Positions 1 to 7,429 are shown, counted from the stretch's first letter. The stretch is 11,493 bases of DNA from Candidatus Omnitrophota bacterium (GCA_023473405.1 JAMCZD010000144.1:1-11493); one strand, 5' to 3'. Numbers and translations: made by a program. The notes: generated by a model from the letters alone, not told the origin.

Positions 1-26
1 GAACTGGATACTGTCAAACGCGTTCG
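1..26. repeat. 26-bp inverted copy of internal lon sequence at the window edge
   Basis: Bases 1-26 are the exact reverse complement of bases 261-286, with no mismatch; base 27 no longer pairs with base 260. The second copy lies inside lon, so the left edge repeats lon coding sequence in the opposite orientation about 234 bp away. The lon frame hits its stop (14-16) within this copy. A short inverted copy at a sequence end is typical of chimeric reads or assembly fold-back. A real inversion is possible but less likely. Confidence 0.9.
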
Positions 27-940
27 GCTTGTGCCGTGACCTCATTGGGGGGCTTGCTTTCTTCGAGGCGCTTGCGGAGCTGGGCGATTTGTTCCTCGGT
101 ACCCTCGCCTTGTTCGCCGAGTTCGCGTTGGATGGCCTTGACCTGTTCGCGCAAATAAGCGCGGCGCTGGGTATCGGAGATTTGGGCGGCGACGTCCTGT
201 TGTAGTTTCTGCTGGAGCTGGGCGATCTCGAGCTGATTATTGATCCGCAACTGAACGGATCGAACGCGTTTGACAGTATCCAGTTCTTCGAGCAAGTCCT
301 GTTTTTGGGCCAAATCGAGGCTTAGATTACCGGCGAGGAAATCGGCCAACTGTCCCGGGTCCTGGAGGTTCATGATAACGATCTGGACCTGCTCGGGAAC
401 ATCGGGGGTTAGCTGGATCAATTTGAGCGAGGTCTCGCGCAAATTTTTTACGGCGGCTTCCCATGGTTTGTCGTCGGCGGGCGGCGCGGTGGAGGTCAAA
501 ACCTCGACTTCGGCTTTGATGTATGGATCAGTGGCAAGGATTTTGCGGACGGCGATTCGCTGCAGGGCCTGGACCACCACCAACAGGGTGTCCTCGGCCT
601 GGCGCAGCAATTTGAGCACCATGGCCGCGACACCGACCTTATAGAGGTCATCGGGGCCGGGAGACTCCTGTTCGGGATGGTGTTGGGCAACCAGGGCGAT
701 GATCTTGCTTTGGGGGAGGCATTCATCCAACATCTTGCGCGAGGTGGCGCGGCGGATGTTCAGGGGCACCACGGTGCCGGGAAACACCGCCAGGCCGCGC
801 AAGGGCAGGACCGGCAAGACCGGCGGGATGACGGGTTCGTTCGGCTCCCGCTGGCCATGTTCCACGGCGTTTTCGGACGAAGGTGTCGAGTCCGATTTCT
901 CGATGTCTTTGAACAAATCTGCCAGGTCAGGTGTTGTCAC
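14..940 (-). CDS. lon: Lon protease, N-terminal part only (artificially or truly truncated)
   Basis: ATP-dependent Lon is a cytoplasmic protease that unfolds and degrades damaged and regulatory proteins. Only the first 308 residues are present, of about 800 in the family. After a variable charged leader (residues 1-40) comes the Lon N-terminal substrate-binding domain, starting at LPLRG (45-49) with the typical FPG motif just after. The helical coiled region with YLREQVKAIQRELGE near residues 265-280 is a Lon hallmark. The AAA+ ATPase and Ser-Lys protease domains that should follow are absent. Translation starts at GTG (938-940) behind a good GGAGG six bases upstream. The frame ends at a TGA inside the inverted copy at 1-26, so the last two or three residues are probably not native. 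It is the last visible gene of a kinase, regulator, hsp20, lon series, 41 bp after hsp20. The family call is very secure; whether the cell's gene is broken is doubtful. Confidence 0.93.
   Translation of the reverse strand: MTTPDLADLFKDIEKSDSTPSSENAVEHGQREPNEPVIPPVLPVLPLRGLAVFPGTVVPLNIRRATSRKMLDECLPQSKIIALVAQHHPEQESPGPDDLYKVGVAAMVLKLLRQAEDTLLVVVQALQRIAVRKILATDPYIKAEVEVLTSTAPPADDKPWEAAVKNLRETSLKLIQLTPDVPEQVQIVIMNLQDPGQLADFLAGNLSLDLAQKQDLLEELDTVKRVRSVQLRINNQLEIAQLQQKLQQDVAAQISDTQRRAYLREQVKAIQRELGEQGEGTEEQIAQLRKRLEESKPPNEVTAQAERV
261..286. repeat. Internal partner of the 26-bp inverted repeat, within lon
   Basis: This stretch lies in the normal lon frame and codes for residues around ELDTVKRVR, which fit the Lon family, so it is the original. 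The copy at 1-26 is out of place. The copy begins at lon codons for A-E-R, so a few shared bases (about cgaacgcg) could have served as microhomology at the join. Confidence 0.85.
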
Positions 941-951
941 AGTCCGCCTCC
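941..951 (-). promoter_or_regulatory. Ribosome binding site fixing the GTG start of lon
   Basis: On the minus strand GGAGG (bases 951-947) sits six bases before the GTG at 940-938. The match and spacing are ideal, and no ATG nearby has such a site, so GTG is preferred. Confidence 0.75.
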
Positions 952-981
952 GTTCGATTTGCCTTGTTCAAGGTGAAACGA

Positions 982-1410
982 TCAAGCCTCAGAGCGATAT
1001 TCCAGATATATCCAGAGCAAGCCGTTGCGCGATTCGGCAATTACCCGGGTGGGATCGACATCCACAGGAAAGGACACTTCACGTTCAAAGGGGCCATGAT
1101 CGATTTCCATAACCAGGATTTGCAGGAACTGCCGCCGGCTGCCGACCGGTTCAGGCGGCTGGCGCCGGCCACTGATCCACATCCGGCGGGGCTCCACCCG
1201 CAGTTGGATCGAGGATTGATCGATTCCTGCCAGATCGACGCATACGGCGATGCATTCGTGGCAACGATAAGCATTGACAGCCGGGCGCCAGACCTGAGTG
1301 GTTGGCAACGGAAAGAACTGCACCCTGGTGAGCTGATATACAATCTCACCCAACCGGCCATGCAATTGCCTCAATTTGATGCCATGAATATCGGCCATGA
1401 GTCCATTCAT
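982..1410 (-). CDS. hsp20: Hsp20 / alpha-crystallin small heat-shock protein
   Basis: Small heat-shock proteins are ATP-independent holdases that keep unfolding proteins soluble in the cytoplasm until other chaperones or proteases take over. The 142-residue product matches the alpha-crystallin domain from about residue 41 to 136: an opening W-x-P motif (41-43), VDLAGI (58-63), the strand ending in ISGRR (79-83), GPFEREVSFP (106-115), and the closing A-x(3)-NGLLWI motif (125-134). The C-terminal I-x-I motif that usually caps neighbouring subunits is missing: the protein ends six residues after the domain (EYRSEA), so oligomer assembly may be unusual. The start may be ATG 1410 or the in-frame ATG at 1398; neither has a strong ribosome site. 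It lies 22 bp after the response regulator and 41 bp before lon, and was probably co-transcribed with both. A holdase next to Lon makes functional sense. Confidence 0.88.
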   Translation of the reverse strand: MNGLMADIHGIKLRQLHGRLGEIVYQLTRVQFFPLPTTQVWRPAVNAYRCHECIAVCVDLAGIDQSSIQLRVEPRRMWISGRRQPPEPVGSRRQFLQILVMEIDHGPFEREVSFPVDVDPTRVIAESRNGLLWIYLEYRSEA

Positions 1411-1432
1411 ATTAGGCTCGAATTAGATTATT

Positions 1433-1810
1433 TCAAGCGGACACATTTCGCTCGATGCAATGAATCAGCTCTTCCATGTCGACCGGCTTGGCCAGATAAG
1501 CAAAGCCGCCGATCCGCCCGCCACTCGAACCGATTTCCTCCTTTTTTACCGCCGCGGTGAGAAACACCAGGGGAATCCGTTGCCAATGGGGATGAGCCTG
1601 CAATTTTGCGGCCACCTCGCCGCCGTCCTCGCCGGGCATGATGATGTCCAACAGGATCAGGTCGGGACTGAAATCCTTCACCGCCGCCAGGACGCGGTCG
1701 CCCCAATTCTCCTCGCGGACCTCGTAATTACCGGTGGCTTCGAGGTTGAATTTGACCAGTCGGGTGAAACTGGCTTCATCATCCACGACGAGGATGCGTT
1801 TTTTTCTCAT
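1433..1810 (-). CDS. Receiver-only response regulator (CheY-like)
   Basis: A single receiver domain of 125 residues, with no DNA-binding or enzymatic output domain. The acidic pair D10/D11, phospho-acceptor D55 (in LILLDIIMP), switch T85 (FLTAA) and K108 (YLAKP) are all present, so it should be phosphorylatable. I chose ATG 1810, which gives the family-typical start RKKRILVVDDE. A start at 1855 would add 15 residues that overlap the kinase gene. With the chosen start only 4 bp separate it from the kinase stop, which suggests translational coupling and makes that kinase the likely partner. Lacking an output domain, it must act by protein contact or as a phosphate shuttle. It could not itself bind a promoter for hsp20 or lon. 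The insertion KKEEIGSSGGRIGG (89-102) between T85 and K108 is glycine-rich and somewhat longer than usual. Confidence 0.92.
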   Translation of the reverse strand: MRKKRILVVDDEASFTRLVKFNLEATGNYEVREENWGDRVLAAVKDFSPDLILLDIIMPGEDGGEVAAKLQAHPHWQRIPLVFLTAAVKKEEIGSSGGRIGGFAYLAKPVDMEELIHCIERNVSA

Positions 1811-1814
1811 ACAC

Positions 1815-3443
1815 TTAATTCGATTGGGGCTTGATAAAAAGGTTTGCCTGAACACCGCCCTGCGGACAGTTTCTCACGTCCACCAAGCCGCCGTGCAATT
1901 CGATGATTTTCTTCACCACGGTCAAGCCTAATCCGGTGCCTTTGCCCGGCGGTTTGGTGGTGTAAAACGGATCAAAAATCTTGGTAAGTGCGTCCTCGGG
2001 GATTCCGGGACCCGTATCTTCAATAGTGACCATCACGACCGTGTCACCGGACTTGAGGCCGGAACCGGTTCGCTCAAGGAGATGTGGATGGAGTTGTGGC
2101 AACTGTGCAACGGCGGTCTTGACCGTCAATGAACCGCCCTGGGGCATTGCCTGGATGGCGTTCATTACCAGGTTGATGATCACCTGTTCCATTTTGATCT
2201 TGTCCAACGAGAGCGCGGGCAGGTGTGGAGCCAACTCCTTTACCAGGCGAATGCGATTGGCCGCCAGTTCATAATTGACCAGCCACAGGGCTTGCTGGAT
2301 CACCTCGTTGATGTCGGTGGCCTTGATGGCCAACTGGTTCGAGGCCGAGAATTCAAGTAATCCGCGAATAATGTTGTCGGCGCGCGTGACCGCCTTTCGC
2401 ATGTCGGTGAGGATGGTATTGATCCGTTCATCGCTTGTGCTGAGGTTATTGGCAAGGTAACGAACGCCCAGGAGCAGTATTTGCAGAGGATTCTTGACTT
2501 GGTGGGCCACGCCGGCCGCCAGGGTCCCCACCGAGTCCATTTTCTCCGCTTGGATCAGGTGGAGTTGGGCCGCCTTGAGCTCCCGGTGCGAGTTTTGAAG
2601 GTCTTTCAGTGCTGAAACCAGGGCTTGCCGGCTGCGCTCGCGCTCCTCTTGCAGCCGAATACGTTCCGTGATATCCGAAATCAAACCGTCGCAGGCAATG
2701 ACGCGTCCGCGATCATCCTTGCGCGGGACGGTCGTGTTCTTCACCCATCGGATCGAGCCATTCTTGTGGTGGATGCGATGTTCGATCGGTGCGACCGGTT
2801 TGCCAGCCAACACCTGCGCGGCCTGCTGAACGACGGCCGGGCGGTCTTCTTCATGGACCATCCGATACCATAGAACCGGGTCTGCCGCGTATTCCTCGCT
2901 CGTATAGCCGGTCACGGCCAGGCAGGCAGGACTATGCGACGTGGAGACTACCTGGCCGTCCTTCACGGTGGTGGTAAAAATATAATCGGTGGTAAGCTCC
3001 AGCAGGTGTTTGTATCGCTGTTCGCTCTCCCGGAGCACCTCTTCTGCGCGTTTGCGCTCGATCGCGTACAGGATTATACGCGCGAGCGTTTTGACACCGG
3101 CTTCTCCCTTTACCCAATAATCCTGCGCCCCCAGCCGGATCGCCTCCAAAGCCGTCGAATCATCGTCGAGACCGGTTAATACAATGATAGGCTCGGTCGG
3201 GGCCTGTGAATGCACTCGAGCGAAGGTGTCCAATCCATCGCTGTCCGGCAACGACAAGTCGAGCAACACCGCTTCAAATGGCTCCTGGTTGAGCCGTTCC
3301 AGGGCTGCTTCGAGCTTCCCAGTCCACACCAACTCGAACCGCGCCATCGGCAGTTTGAACAGGCGTGCCTGCAACAATCGGGCCGACGCGGCGTCGTCTT
3401 CGACTAGCAGCACCCGGATTGGTTTGTTTCCCAATAATTGCAT
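1815..3443 (-). CDS. Hybrid sensor histidine kinase, REC-PAS-HisKA-HATPase
   Basis: A 542-residue cytoplasmic protein with no transmembrane segment. An N-terminal receiver domain (about 8-128) has D16/D17, phospho-acceptor D62, T90 and K112. A PAS domain (about 141-262) ends in the typical GLISDITERI, with a coiled linker around 263-300. The HisKA helix carries H314 in AAGVAHQVKNPLQ. The HATPase_c domain has an N-box (N424/N428), DTGPGI, FDPFYTTK and GTGLGL. The residue after the phospho-histidine is glutamine (Q315), where most HisKA kinases have the acidic residue that assists phosphotransfer; this may lower or bias activity. The N-terminal receiver means the kinase can take phosphate or signals from another protein. 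It is the first of four tightly spaced minus-strand genes and sits 4 bp before a lone receiver gene. The ATG at 3443 is used; no clear ribosome site is visible. Confidence 0.93.
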   Translation of the reverse strand: MQLLGNKPIRVLLVEDDAASARLLQARLFKLPMARFELVWTGKLEAALERLNQEPFEAVLLDLSLPDSDGLDTFARVHSQAPTEPIIVLTGLDDDSTALEAIRLGAQDYWVKGEAGVKTLARIILYAIERKRAEEVLRESEQRYKHLLELTTDYIFTTTVKDGQVVSTSHSPACLAVTGYTSEEYAADPVLWYRMVHEEDRPAVVQQAAQVLAGKPVAPIEHRIHHKNGSIRWVKNTTVPRKDDRGRVIACDGLISDITERIRLQEERERSRQALVSALKDLQNSHRELKAAQLHLIQAEKMDSVGTLAAGVAHQVKNPLQILLLGVRYLANNLSTSDERINTILTDMRKAVTRADNIIRGLLEFSASNQLAIKATDINEVIQQALWLVNYELAANRIRLVKELAPHLPALSLDKIKMEQVIINLVMNAIQAMPQGGSLTVKTAVAQLPQLHPHLLERTGSGLKSGDTVVMVTIEDTGPGIPEDALTKIFDPFYTTKPPGKGTGLGLTVVKKIIELHGGLVDVRNCPQGGVQANLFIKPQSN

Positions 3444-3667
3444 TTAGAATCGGTTGTCTTTGGCTCTTAAAGCTGCAATAGAATGCGCCTTTTGCAAGTC
3501 TGCTCTTTGGCCGCTCCCCTAAAAAGCCCCGCTTATCGGTGCATGCCAGCAACGATCAGCTCAGAATGGATCGAGCAGCAGCTCGACCGTACCAGGGTGC
3601 AGCGCAACAAATATATAGCTATTTCAGGGACACCACACTAGGGTCGCTGCCAAACTGCTTTTTGCTA
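3444..3667. promoter_or_regulatory. Divergent intergenic region between the kinase operon and the glycoside hydrolase
   Basis: This 224-bp gap separates two genes that point away from each other, so promoters for both must lie here unless start sites are misplaced. A TATATA at 3612-3617 could be a plus-strand -10 element about 50 bases before the hydrolase ATG, but I see no matching -35. I found no convincing minus-strand promoter, no CIRCE-type element and no heat-shock operator. An inverted repeat at 3571-3586 is listed separately. Confidence 0.5.
3571..3586. repeat. Short perfect inverted repeat in the divergent promoter region
   Basis: TCGAGC and GCTCGA form a perfect 6-bp inverted repeat around the four-base centre AGCA. 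It lies upstream of the possible -10 at 3612 and could be an operator or a small hairpin. It is short enough to occur by chance. Confidence 0.4.
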
Positions 3668-5782
3668 ATGAAAACAGCTGCTTTGATCCTGTTTCCAATC
3701 GCCGCGTGGCTGGCCGGCTGTCCCACTGCGCCGGCTATGTCGAGCTCGCCCACGAATTTATTCCCTCCGTCCATTGATTATGACCGCGATGGCGGCGGCA
3801 TCCTGTTGCGCAATGGATCGTTGACGCTACGTATCAAGACGCGGGATGGACTCGATCCATGGTCGTTGGTGGACAACACGGCGGGGATGGCTTATGCCGA
3901 CGCTGATTATCAATGGCCGGGAGGCGGATTTCCGCAGTTGGTCGAGTCGCCGGAGATCAGCAAGAGACCAGGAGGGAGCATTTCCGTGGTCTTGACGGCC
4001 CAGCAGGGGAGTCTGGAAATCCGCCAGACTTGGGAAGCGCCGGCGCGAGAACCGGGCGTTTTGAATGAGACGATCCGTCTGAGAAATACCGGCACCAACG
4101 TGCTCCGGAATCCCCATTTTATCTGCGGCATGAGCAAACGGGTAAGAGATGGTGAACAATGGGCTCCCCGGATGGCCGATGCCCGGTTCAGCGCCATCCC
4201 CTACCGGGTCCAAACTGAAACTGGAGAATGGTGCGACTACAGTTTTTCGGACCTCGCCACGAAGACGAACTGGTACAGCACCGCGCGAAATCCCATTTAT
4301 GCCCGGGTCAACACGCCGATATGGGGGTCGGAAGGCTGGGCGTGGTGCGAGGGACATTCAACTCTGCTCATAATCAAATACAATCCGAACGCCATGGAAT
4401 GGTCGTTGCTGGAACCAAACCGCGAAAAAGACCAAACGCTGTTACGGTTTGGCGGAGCAGGTATTTGGAAAATGGGCGATCCCGAGGGAGCCGCTTCCCT
4501 GGCGCCAGGTTCAAGTTTTACGTTCGGCACGACCCGATACCAGGTGGTCGACGGCGGATGGAAAGGGGCCTTTTGCGAGTTCCGCCGGTTTATGGACCGC
4601 GAGGGTCACATCACCCCGCCGGGATTCAATCCACCTGTGCATTGGAATGAACTCTACGATAACGGCGCGGCGCCTTATGGTCGTGCCGCCATGGAAGGAG
4701 AAGCCAAAATCGCCCACGAGTTGGGATGCGAATGCCTCTACCTGGACCCTGGCTGGGACAGTTCTTTCGGGTCCACCTTGTGGGCAACCAACCGCCTGGG
4801 GGACGAAAAGGATTTTGTCCGTTGGCTCAAGGAGAAATTTGACCTCAATCACCTGGCCCTGCATACCCCGCTTGCCCCGTGGACGGACCCGCAGAGTTAC
4901 CCAATCGAGACCCGGTGCATGAACCAGCAGGGCAAGCGGACCGATTTGCTCTGCACGGCCTCTTCGGTTTACCTGGATATCAAACTCCAACGGCTTTTGG
5001 AGCTGTGCCGAAACGGGGCTTATTTCCTGATGTTCGATGGCTCCTGGTTCGAACCGTGCTGGGACCAGGCTCACGGTCATTCCGTGCCGCTGACACACCA
5101 GGAGCATTTGGAGGCAATTCCGCGTCTCTTGCGGGGTGTTCATAAGGCATACCCGAACGTCCTTATCGAGCAGCACGATCCCATGACCGGTCCGGGAACA
5201 CCGCGCTACACTCCCACCTATCTCTTGCATGGAAAACCCGGTTCATTTGACGAGCTGTGGGGATACGAATTCATGAACGAGCCGTTGGATGACCTTTACA
5301 GCCGGCGCGCCATGTCGCTTTATTACGTCAACCTGGCCTACAGCATCCCAATCTACCTGCATATTGACCTTCGGAAGGACAATGATCAGGCCCAAATGTT
5401 CTGGTGGTACGCCAGCACCTGCCGGCACCTGGGAGTCGGCGGTAAGTCTGCCGATATAAAAATATGGGAGGCGCAGAAGACCGCCATGCGCGAGTACATG
5501 CGCTTTAAGCCGTTCTTTACGCAAGGCGTTTTTTATGGATTGGGCGAGACCGTTCACGCCCATACCTTGCCCGACCGAGGGGAATGTATTATTGACGTGT
5601 TCAATCTTGCCAAGGCCGAGGTGGAACGGGAAATACGTTTCCAACCTCGGGACATCGGTCTCCCACCAGGCCCTCTGGCGGTCGAAGGCGCCCTTTGGTT
5701 TGCCCCGGGAACGGACGTCTGCCTTTCCGTGCGGGTTCCGGCCAATGGGCATCAGTTGGTGCACCTCCAGCTTAAACAATGA
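3668..5782 (+). CDS. Secreted lipoprotein glycoside hydrolase, alpha-galactosidase-like (clan GH-D type)
   Basis: A 704-residue protein likely to release sugars from glycans at the cell surface. The chosen ATG gives a lipoprotein signal peptide: a short basic start, a hydrophobic core and the lipobox LAGC with Cys18. An upstream in-frame ATG at 3539 would bury this signal and is rejected. Residues about 40-310 look like the beta-sandwich domain that precedes the catalytic barrel in melibiase-type enzymes. The barrel begins near HWNELYDN (W326-N332). Candidate catalytic-site motifs are YLDPGWD (D360, D364), YFLMFDGSW (D457, where this clan usually places its nucleophile) and IEQHDP (E501, D504). 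A small C-terminal beta domain follows. I recognise the fold type, not the exact family or substrate; GH36, GH27 or an unassigned relative are all possible. It leads a plus-strand set with a transporter 139 bp downstream and an FAH-family enzyme after that. Confidence 0.68.
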   Translation: MKTAALILFPIAAWLAGCPTAPAMSSSPTNLFPPSIDYDRDGGGILLRNGSLTLRIKTRDGLDPWSLVDNTAGMAYADADYQWPGGGFPQLVESPEISKRPGGSISVVLTAQQGSLEIRQTWEAPAREPGVLNETIRLRNTGTNVLRNPHFICGMSKRVRDGEQWAPRMADARFSAIPYRVQTETGEWCDYSFSDLATKTNWYSTARNPIYARVNTPIWGSEGWAWCEGHSTLLIIKYNPNAMEWSLLEPNREKDQTLLRFGGAGIWKMGDPEGAASLAPGSSFTFGTTRYQVVDGGWKGAFCEFRRFMDREGHITPPGFNPPVHWNELYDNGAAPYGRAAMEGEAKIAHELGCECLYLDPGWDSSFGSTLWATNRLGDEKDFVRWLKEKFDLNHLALHTPLAPWTDPQSYPIETRCMNQQGKRTDLLCTASSVYLDIKLQRLLELCRNGAYFLMFDGSWFEPCWDQAHGHSVPLTHQEHLEAIPRLLRGVHKAYPNVLIEQHDPMTGPGTPRYTPTYLLHGKPGSFDELWGYEFMNEPLDDLYSRRAMSLYYVNLAYSIPIYLHIDLRKDNDQAQMFWWYASTCRHLGVGGKSADIKIWEAQKTAMREYMRFKPFFTQGVFYGLGETVHAHTLPDRGECIIDVFNLAKAEVEREIRFQPRDIGLPPGPLAVEGALWFAPGTDVCLSVRVPANGHQLVHLQLKQ

Positions 5783-5784
5783 CG

Positions 5785-5811
5785 ACTGGTGAGGCAGAGC
5801 CTCGGACCAGT
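5785..5811 (+). terminator. Hairpin just after the glycoside hydrolase stop
   Basis: ACTGGT pairs with ACCAGT and, inside it, GAGGC pairs with GCCTC around an AGA loop, with a two-base GG bulge. The 11-bp stem starts two bases after the stop codon. No T tract follows, so it may be an RNA-stabilising or processing hairpin that lowers downstream expression rather than a full terminator. Confidence 0.5.
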
Positions 5812-5921
5812 GCTGCGACTGAGCATGATTCGAGCATTGAGAATCGAAAAATTGGCTGTTGGCGATCAAATCCAGAGCGGCGCCGAATCACCCCAGATCA
5901 TCAAGAATCGAAGCGAGAAAT

Positions 5922-7265
5922 ATGTCTTCTTACACGACCAACAATGACCAGTATGAAAACACCCGGCGAAAAATTGCCTGGCGCATTTTGCCCTTTGTAT
6001 TTGGGCTTTACATCGTAGCCTACCTGGACCGGGCAAACGTATCGTTCGCCAAATTGGCCATGGCCAAGGACCTGAAATTCTCGGAAGAGGTCTTCGGCAC
6101 CGGTTTTGGCATCTTCTTCATCGGCTATCTTTTCCTGGAAATCCCAGGCGCGCTGCTGGTTGAACGTTGGAGCGCGCGCAAGTGGTTCGCGCGAATCCTG
6201 GTCACGTGGGGAATATGCGCGACTTTGATCGCCCTGGTCCGGACGCCCAGCCAGTTCTACTGGGCGCGTTTTCTATTGGGCGTAGCCGAGGCGGGATTCT
6301 TTCCCGGCATCATCGTTTACTTCACCCATTGGTTCGCCGGCCGGGACCGGGCGCGGGCGCTTTCTGGACTTCTTGTGGCGGTGCCATTCAGCCTGGCTCT
6401 GGGGGCGCCGATATCGGCGTTGCTGCTGAAGGCCAACTGGCTCGGGCTGGCGGGCTGGCAATGGATGTTCATTTTGGAAGGGTGCCCGGCGATGGTGCTG
6501 GGCATCGCCACGTTCTTTTACCTTCCCGACCACCCGCGCGATGCCCGTTGGCTCACCGCCGAAGAACGGCAGTGCATCGAGAACATCCTTGAACAGGAAA
6601 AGAAACAGAAACAGAAACAGAAACAGGCTGCGCGGCGATCCGCCTTGATCCAGGCATTGCGGGAACCAAATGTCTGGTGGTTGGCGCTGGGAATATGCGC
6701 GACGAACATTGGCGGTTACGCCTTCCTTTTCTGGCTCCCCACCACGATTCAAAGTCTTTCGGGCGGAAGTCCCTCGAGCGCGGCAGCGTGGACTACCCTG
6801 CCTTATGCCCTGGGATTGCTGTCCGTTTATTGGTCCGGCCAATCGTCGGATCGGACCGGCGAGCGGAAGTGGCATTGCGCTGGGAGCATGGCCATGACCG
6901 CGGTATTCCTGGCCATGAGCGCCATACCGGGCCAGTCATTTGCCTGGGTAATGTTCTGGCTGTGCCTGACCGGATTGGCGGCGTACTTCTGGATTACCCC
7001 CTATTGGGTCTTGCCAACGCTGACCCTCACCGAATCAGCGGCCGCCGTAACAATTGGATTCATCAACATGTGCGCCAATCTGGCGGGTTTCATCGGTTCG
7101 CCAGTTGTCGGCTGGTTACGAGATCGGGGGGTCGCCAACCAGATATGCCTGCTGTTCTTGGCGTCCTGCTACCTGCTGGGGGCGGTTTTCATCTCGCTGG
7201 TGCGCGTCCCACCTCGAATATCCCCAAGCGCAAATCTTGCCCTGGCAGGGCCGGTGGCAAAATAG
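5922..7265 (+). CDS. MFS transporter, anion:cation symporter (ACS) family
   Basis: A 447-residue inner-membrane transporter with about 12 hydrophobic segments. YLDRANVSFA (34-43) in the first segment is the hallmark of the ACS family, which imports organic anions such as hexuronates, tartrate, glucarate or phthalate with protons or sodium. Other family features are GYLFLEIPGALL (68-79), RFLLGVAEAGFFPG (116-129), the FYLPDHPRDARWLT stretch (199-212) and a long central loop. In that loop residues 227-235 are a run of alternating lysine and glutamine encoded by a hexamer repeat. I chose ATG 5922; an earlier ATG at 5859 adds 21 polar residues with no family match. The neighbours are a surface glycoside hydrolase and an FAH-family enzyme, so uptake of a sugar acid or similar anion fits. 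The exact substrate cannot be read from sequence. Confidence is high for family, low for ligand. Confidence 0.9.
   Translation: MSSYTTNNDQYENTRRKIAWRILPFVFGLYIVAYLDRANVSFAKLAMAKDLKFSEEVFGTGFGIFFIGYLFLEIPGALLVERWSARKWFARILVTWGICATLIALVRTPSQFYWARFLLGVAEAGFFPGIIVYFTHWFAGRDRARALSGLLVAVPFSLALGAPISALLLKANWLGLAGWQWMFILEGCPAMVLGIATFFYLPDHPRDARWLTAEERQCIENILEQEKKQKQKQKQAARRSALIQALREPNVWWLALGICATNIGGYAFLFWLPTTIQSLSGGSPSSAAAWTTLPYALGLLSVYWSGQSSDRTGERKWHCAGSMAMTAVFLAMSAIPGQSFAWVMFWLCLTGLAAYFWITPYWVLPTLTLTESAAAVTIGFINMCANLAGFIGSPVVGWLRDRGVANQICLLFLASCYLLGAVFISLVRVPPRISPSANLALAGPVAK
6601..6626 (+). repeat. In-frame hexamer microsatellite (agaaac x4) in the transporter loop
   Basis: Four perfect copies of agaaac plus two further bases encode the Lys-Gln run in the cytoplasmic central loop. 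Copy-number changes would add or remove KQ pairs without a frameshift, so they are likely to be tolerated. Confidence 0.85.
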
Positions 7266-7275
7266 CGCGGGCATC

Positions 7276-7292
7276 CTTGCCGGCGCGGCAAG
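7276..7292. repeat. GC-rich hairpin in the transporter-FAH gap, possibly a dispersed intergenic repeat
   Basis: CTTGCC and GGCAAG pair perfectly around a GGCGC loop, ten bases after the transporter stop. It is flanked by GC-rich sequence and has no T tract. Its make-up resembles REP-like palindromes found between genes in many GC-rich bacteria, but no second copy occurs in this window. A weaker 5-bp stem at 7378-7397 with a T run about ten bases later may be a poor terminator. Otherwise the 210-bp gap shows only the promoter candidate at 7430-7459. Confidence 0.45.
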
Positions 7293-7429
7293 CAGGCGAC
7301 TCGCCCGGTTCCTCCTCGCAATCTGGCCCGGACGCCAACGTACTCCCCAGACAGTGGGATTGAGCACGCCCCGTCATCAGCCCCGTTGCCGCGGCTGGCT
7401 GCAACATTTTTGTTTCCTTTTACGCGAGT

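Noticed and set aside
931..1560. Plus-strand open frame of 209 codons across hsp20
   Set aside because: It lies antisense to hsp20 and the start of lon, both of which have clear family motifs. Its own translation shows no recognisable domain.
3444..3560. CIRCE or other heat-shock operator before the kinase-hsp20-lon series
   Set aside because: No TTAGCACTC-N9-GAGTGCTAA or similar inverted repeat was found on either strand.
3539..3667. Upstream start extending the glycoside hydrolase by 43 residues
   Set aside because: It would place a polar stretch before a clear lipoprotein signal peptide and lipobox beginning at ATG 3668.
4511..5230. Minus-strand open frame of 239 codons
   Set aside because: It is antisense to the catalytic part of the glycoside hydrolase and its sequence resembles no protein family; a by-product of GC-rich codon use.
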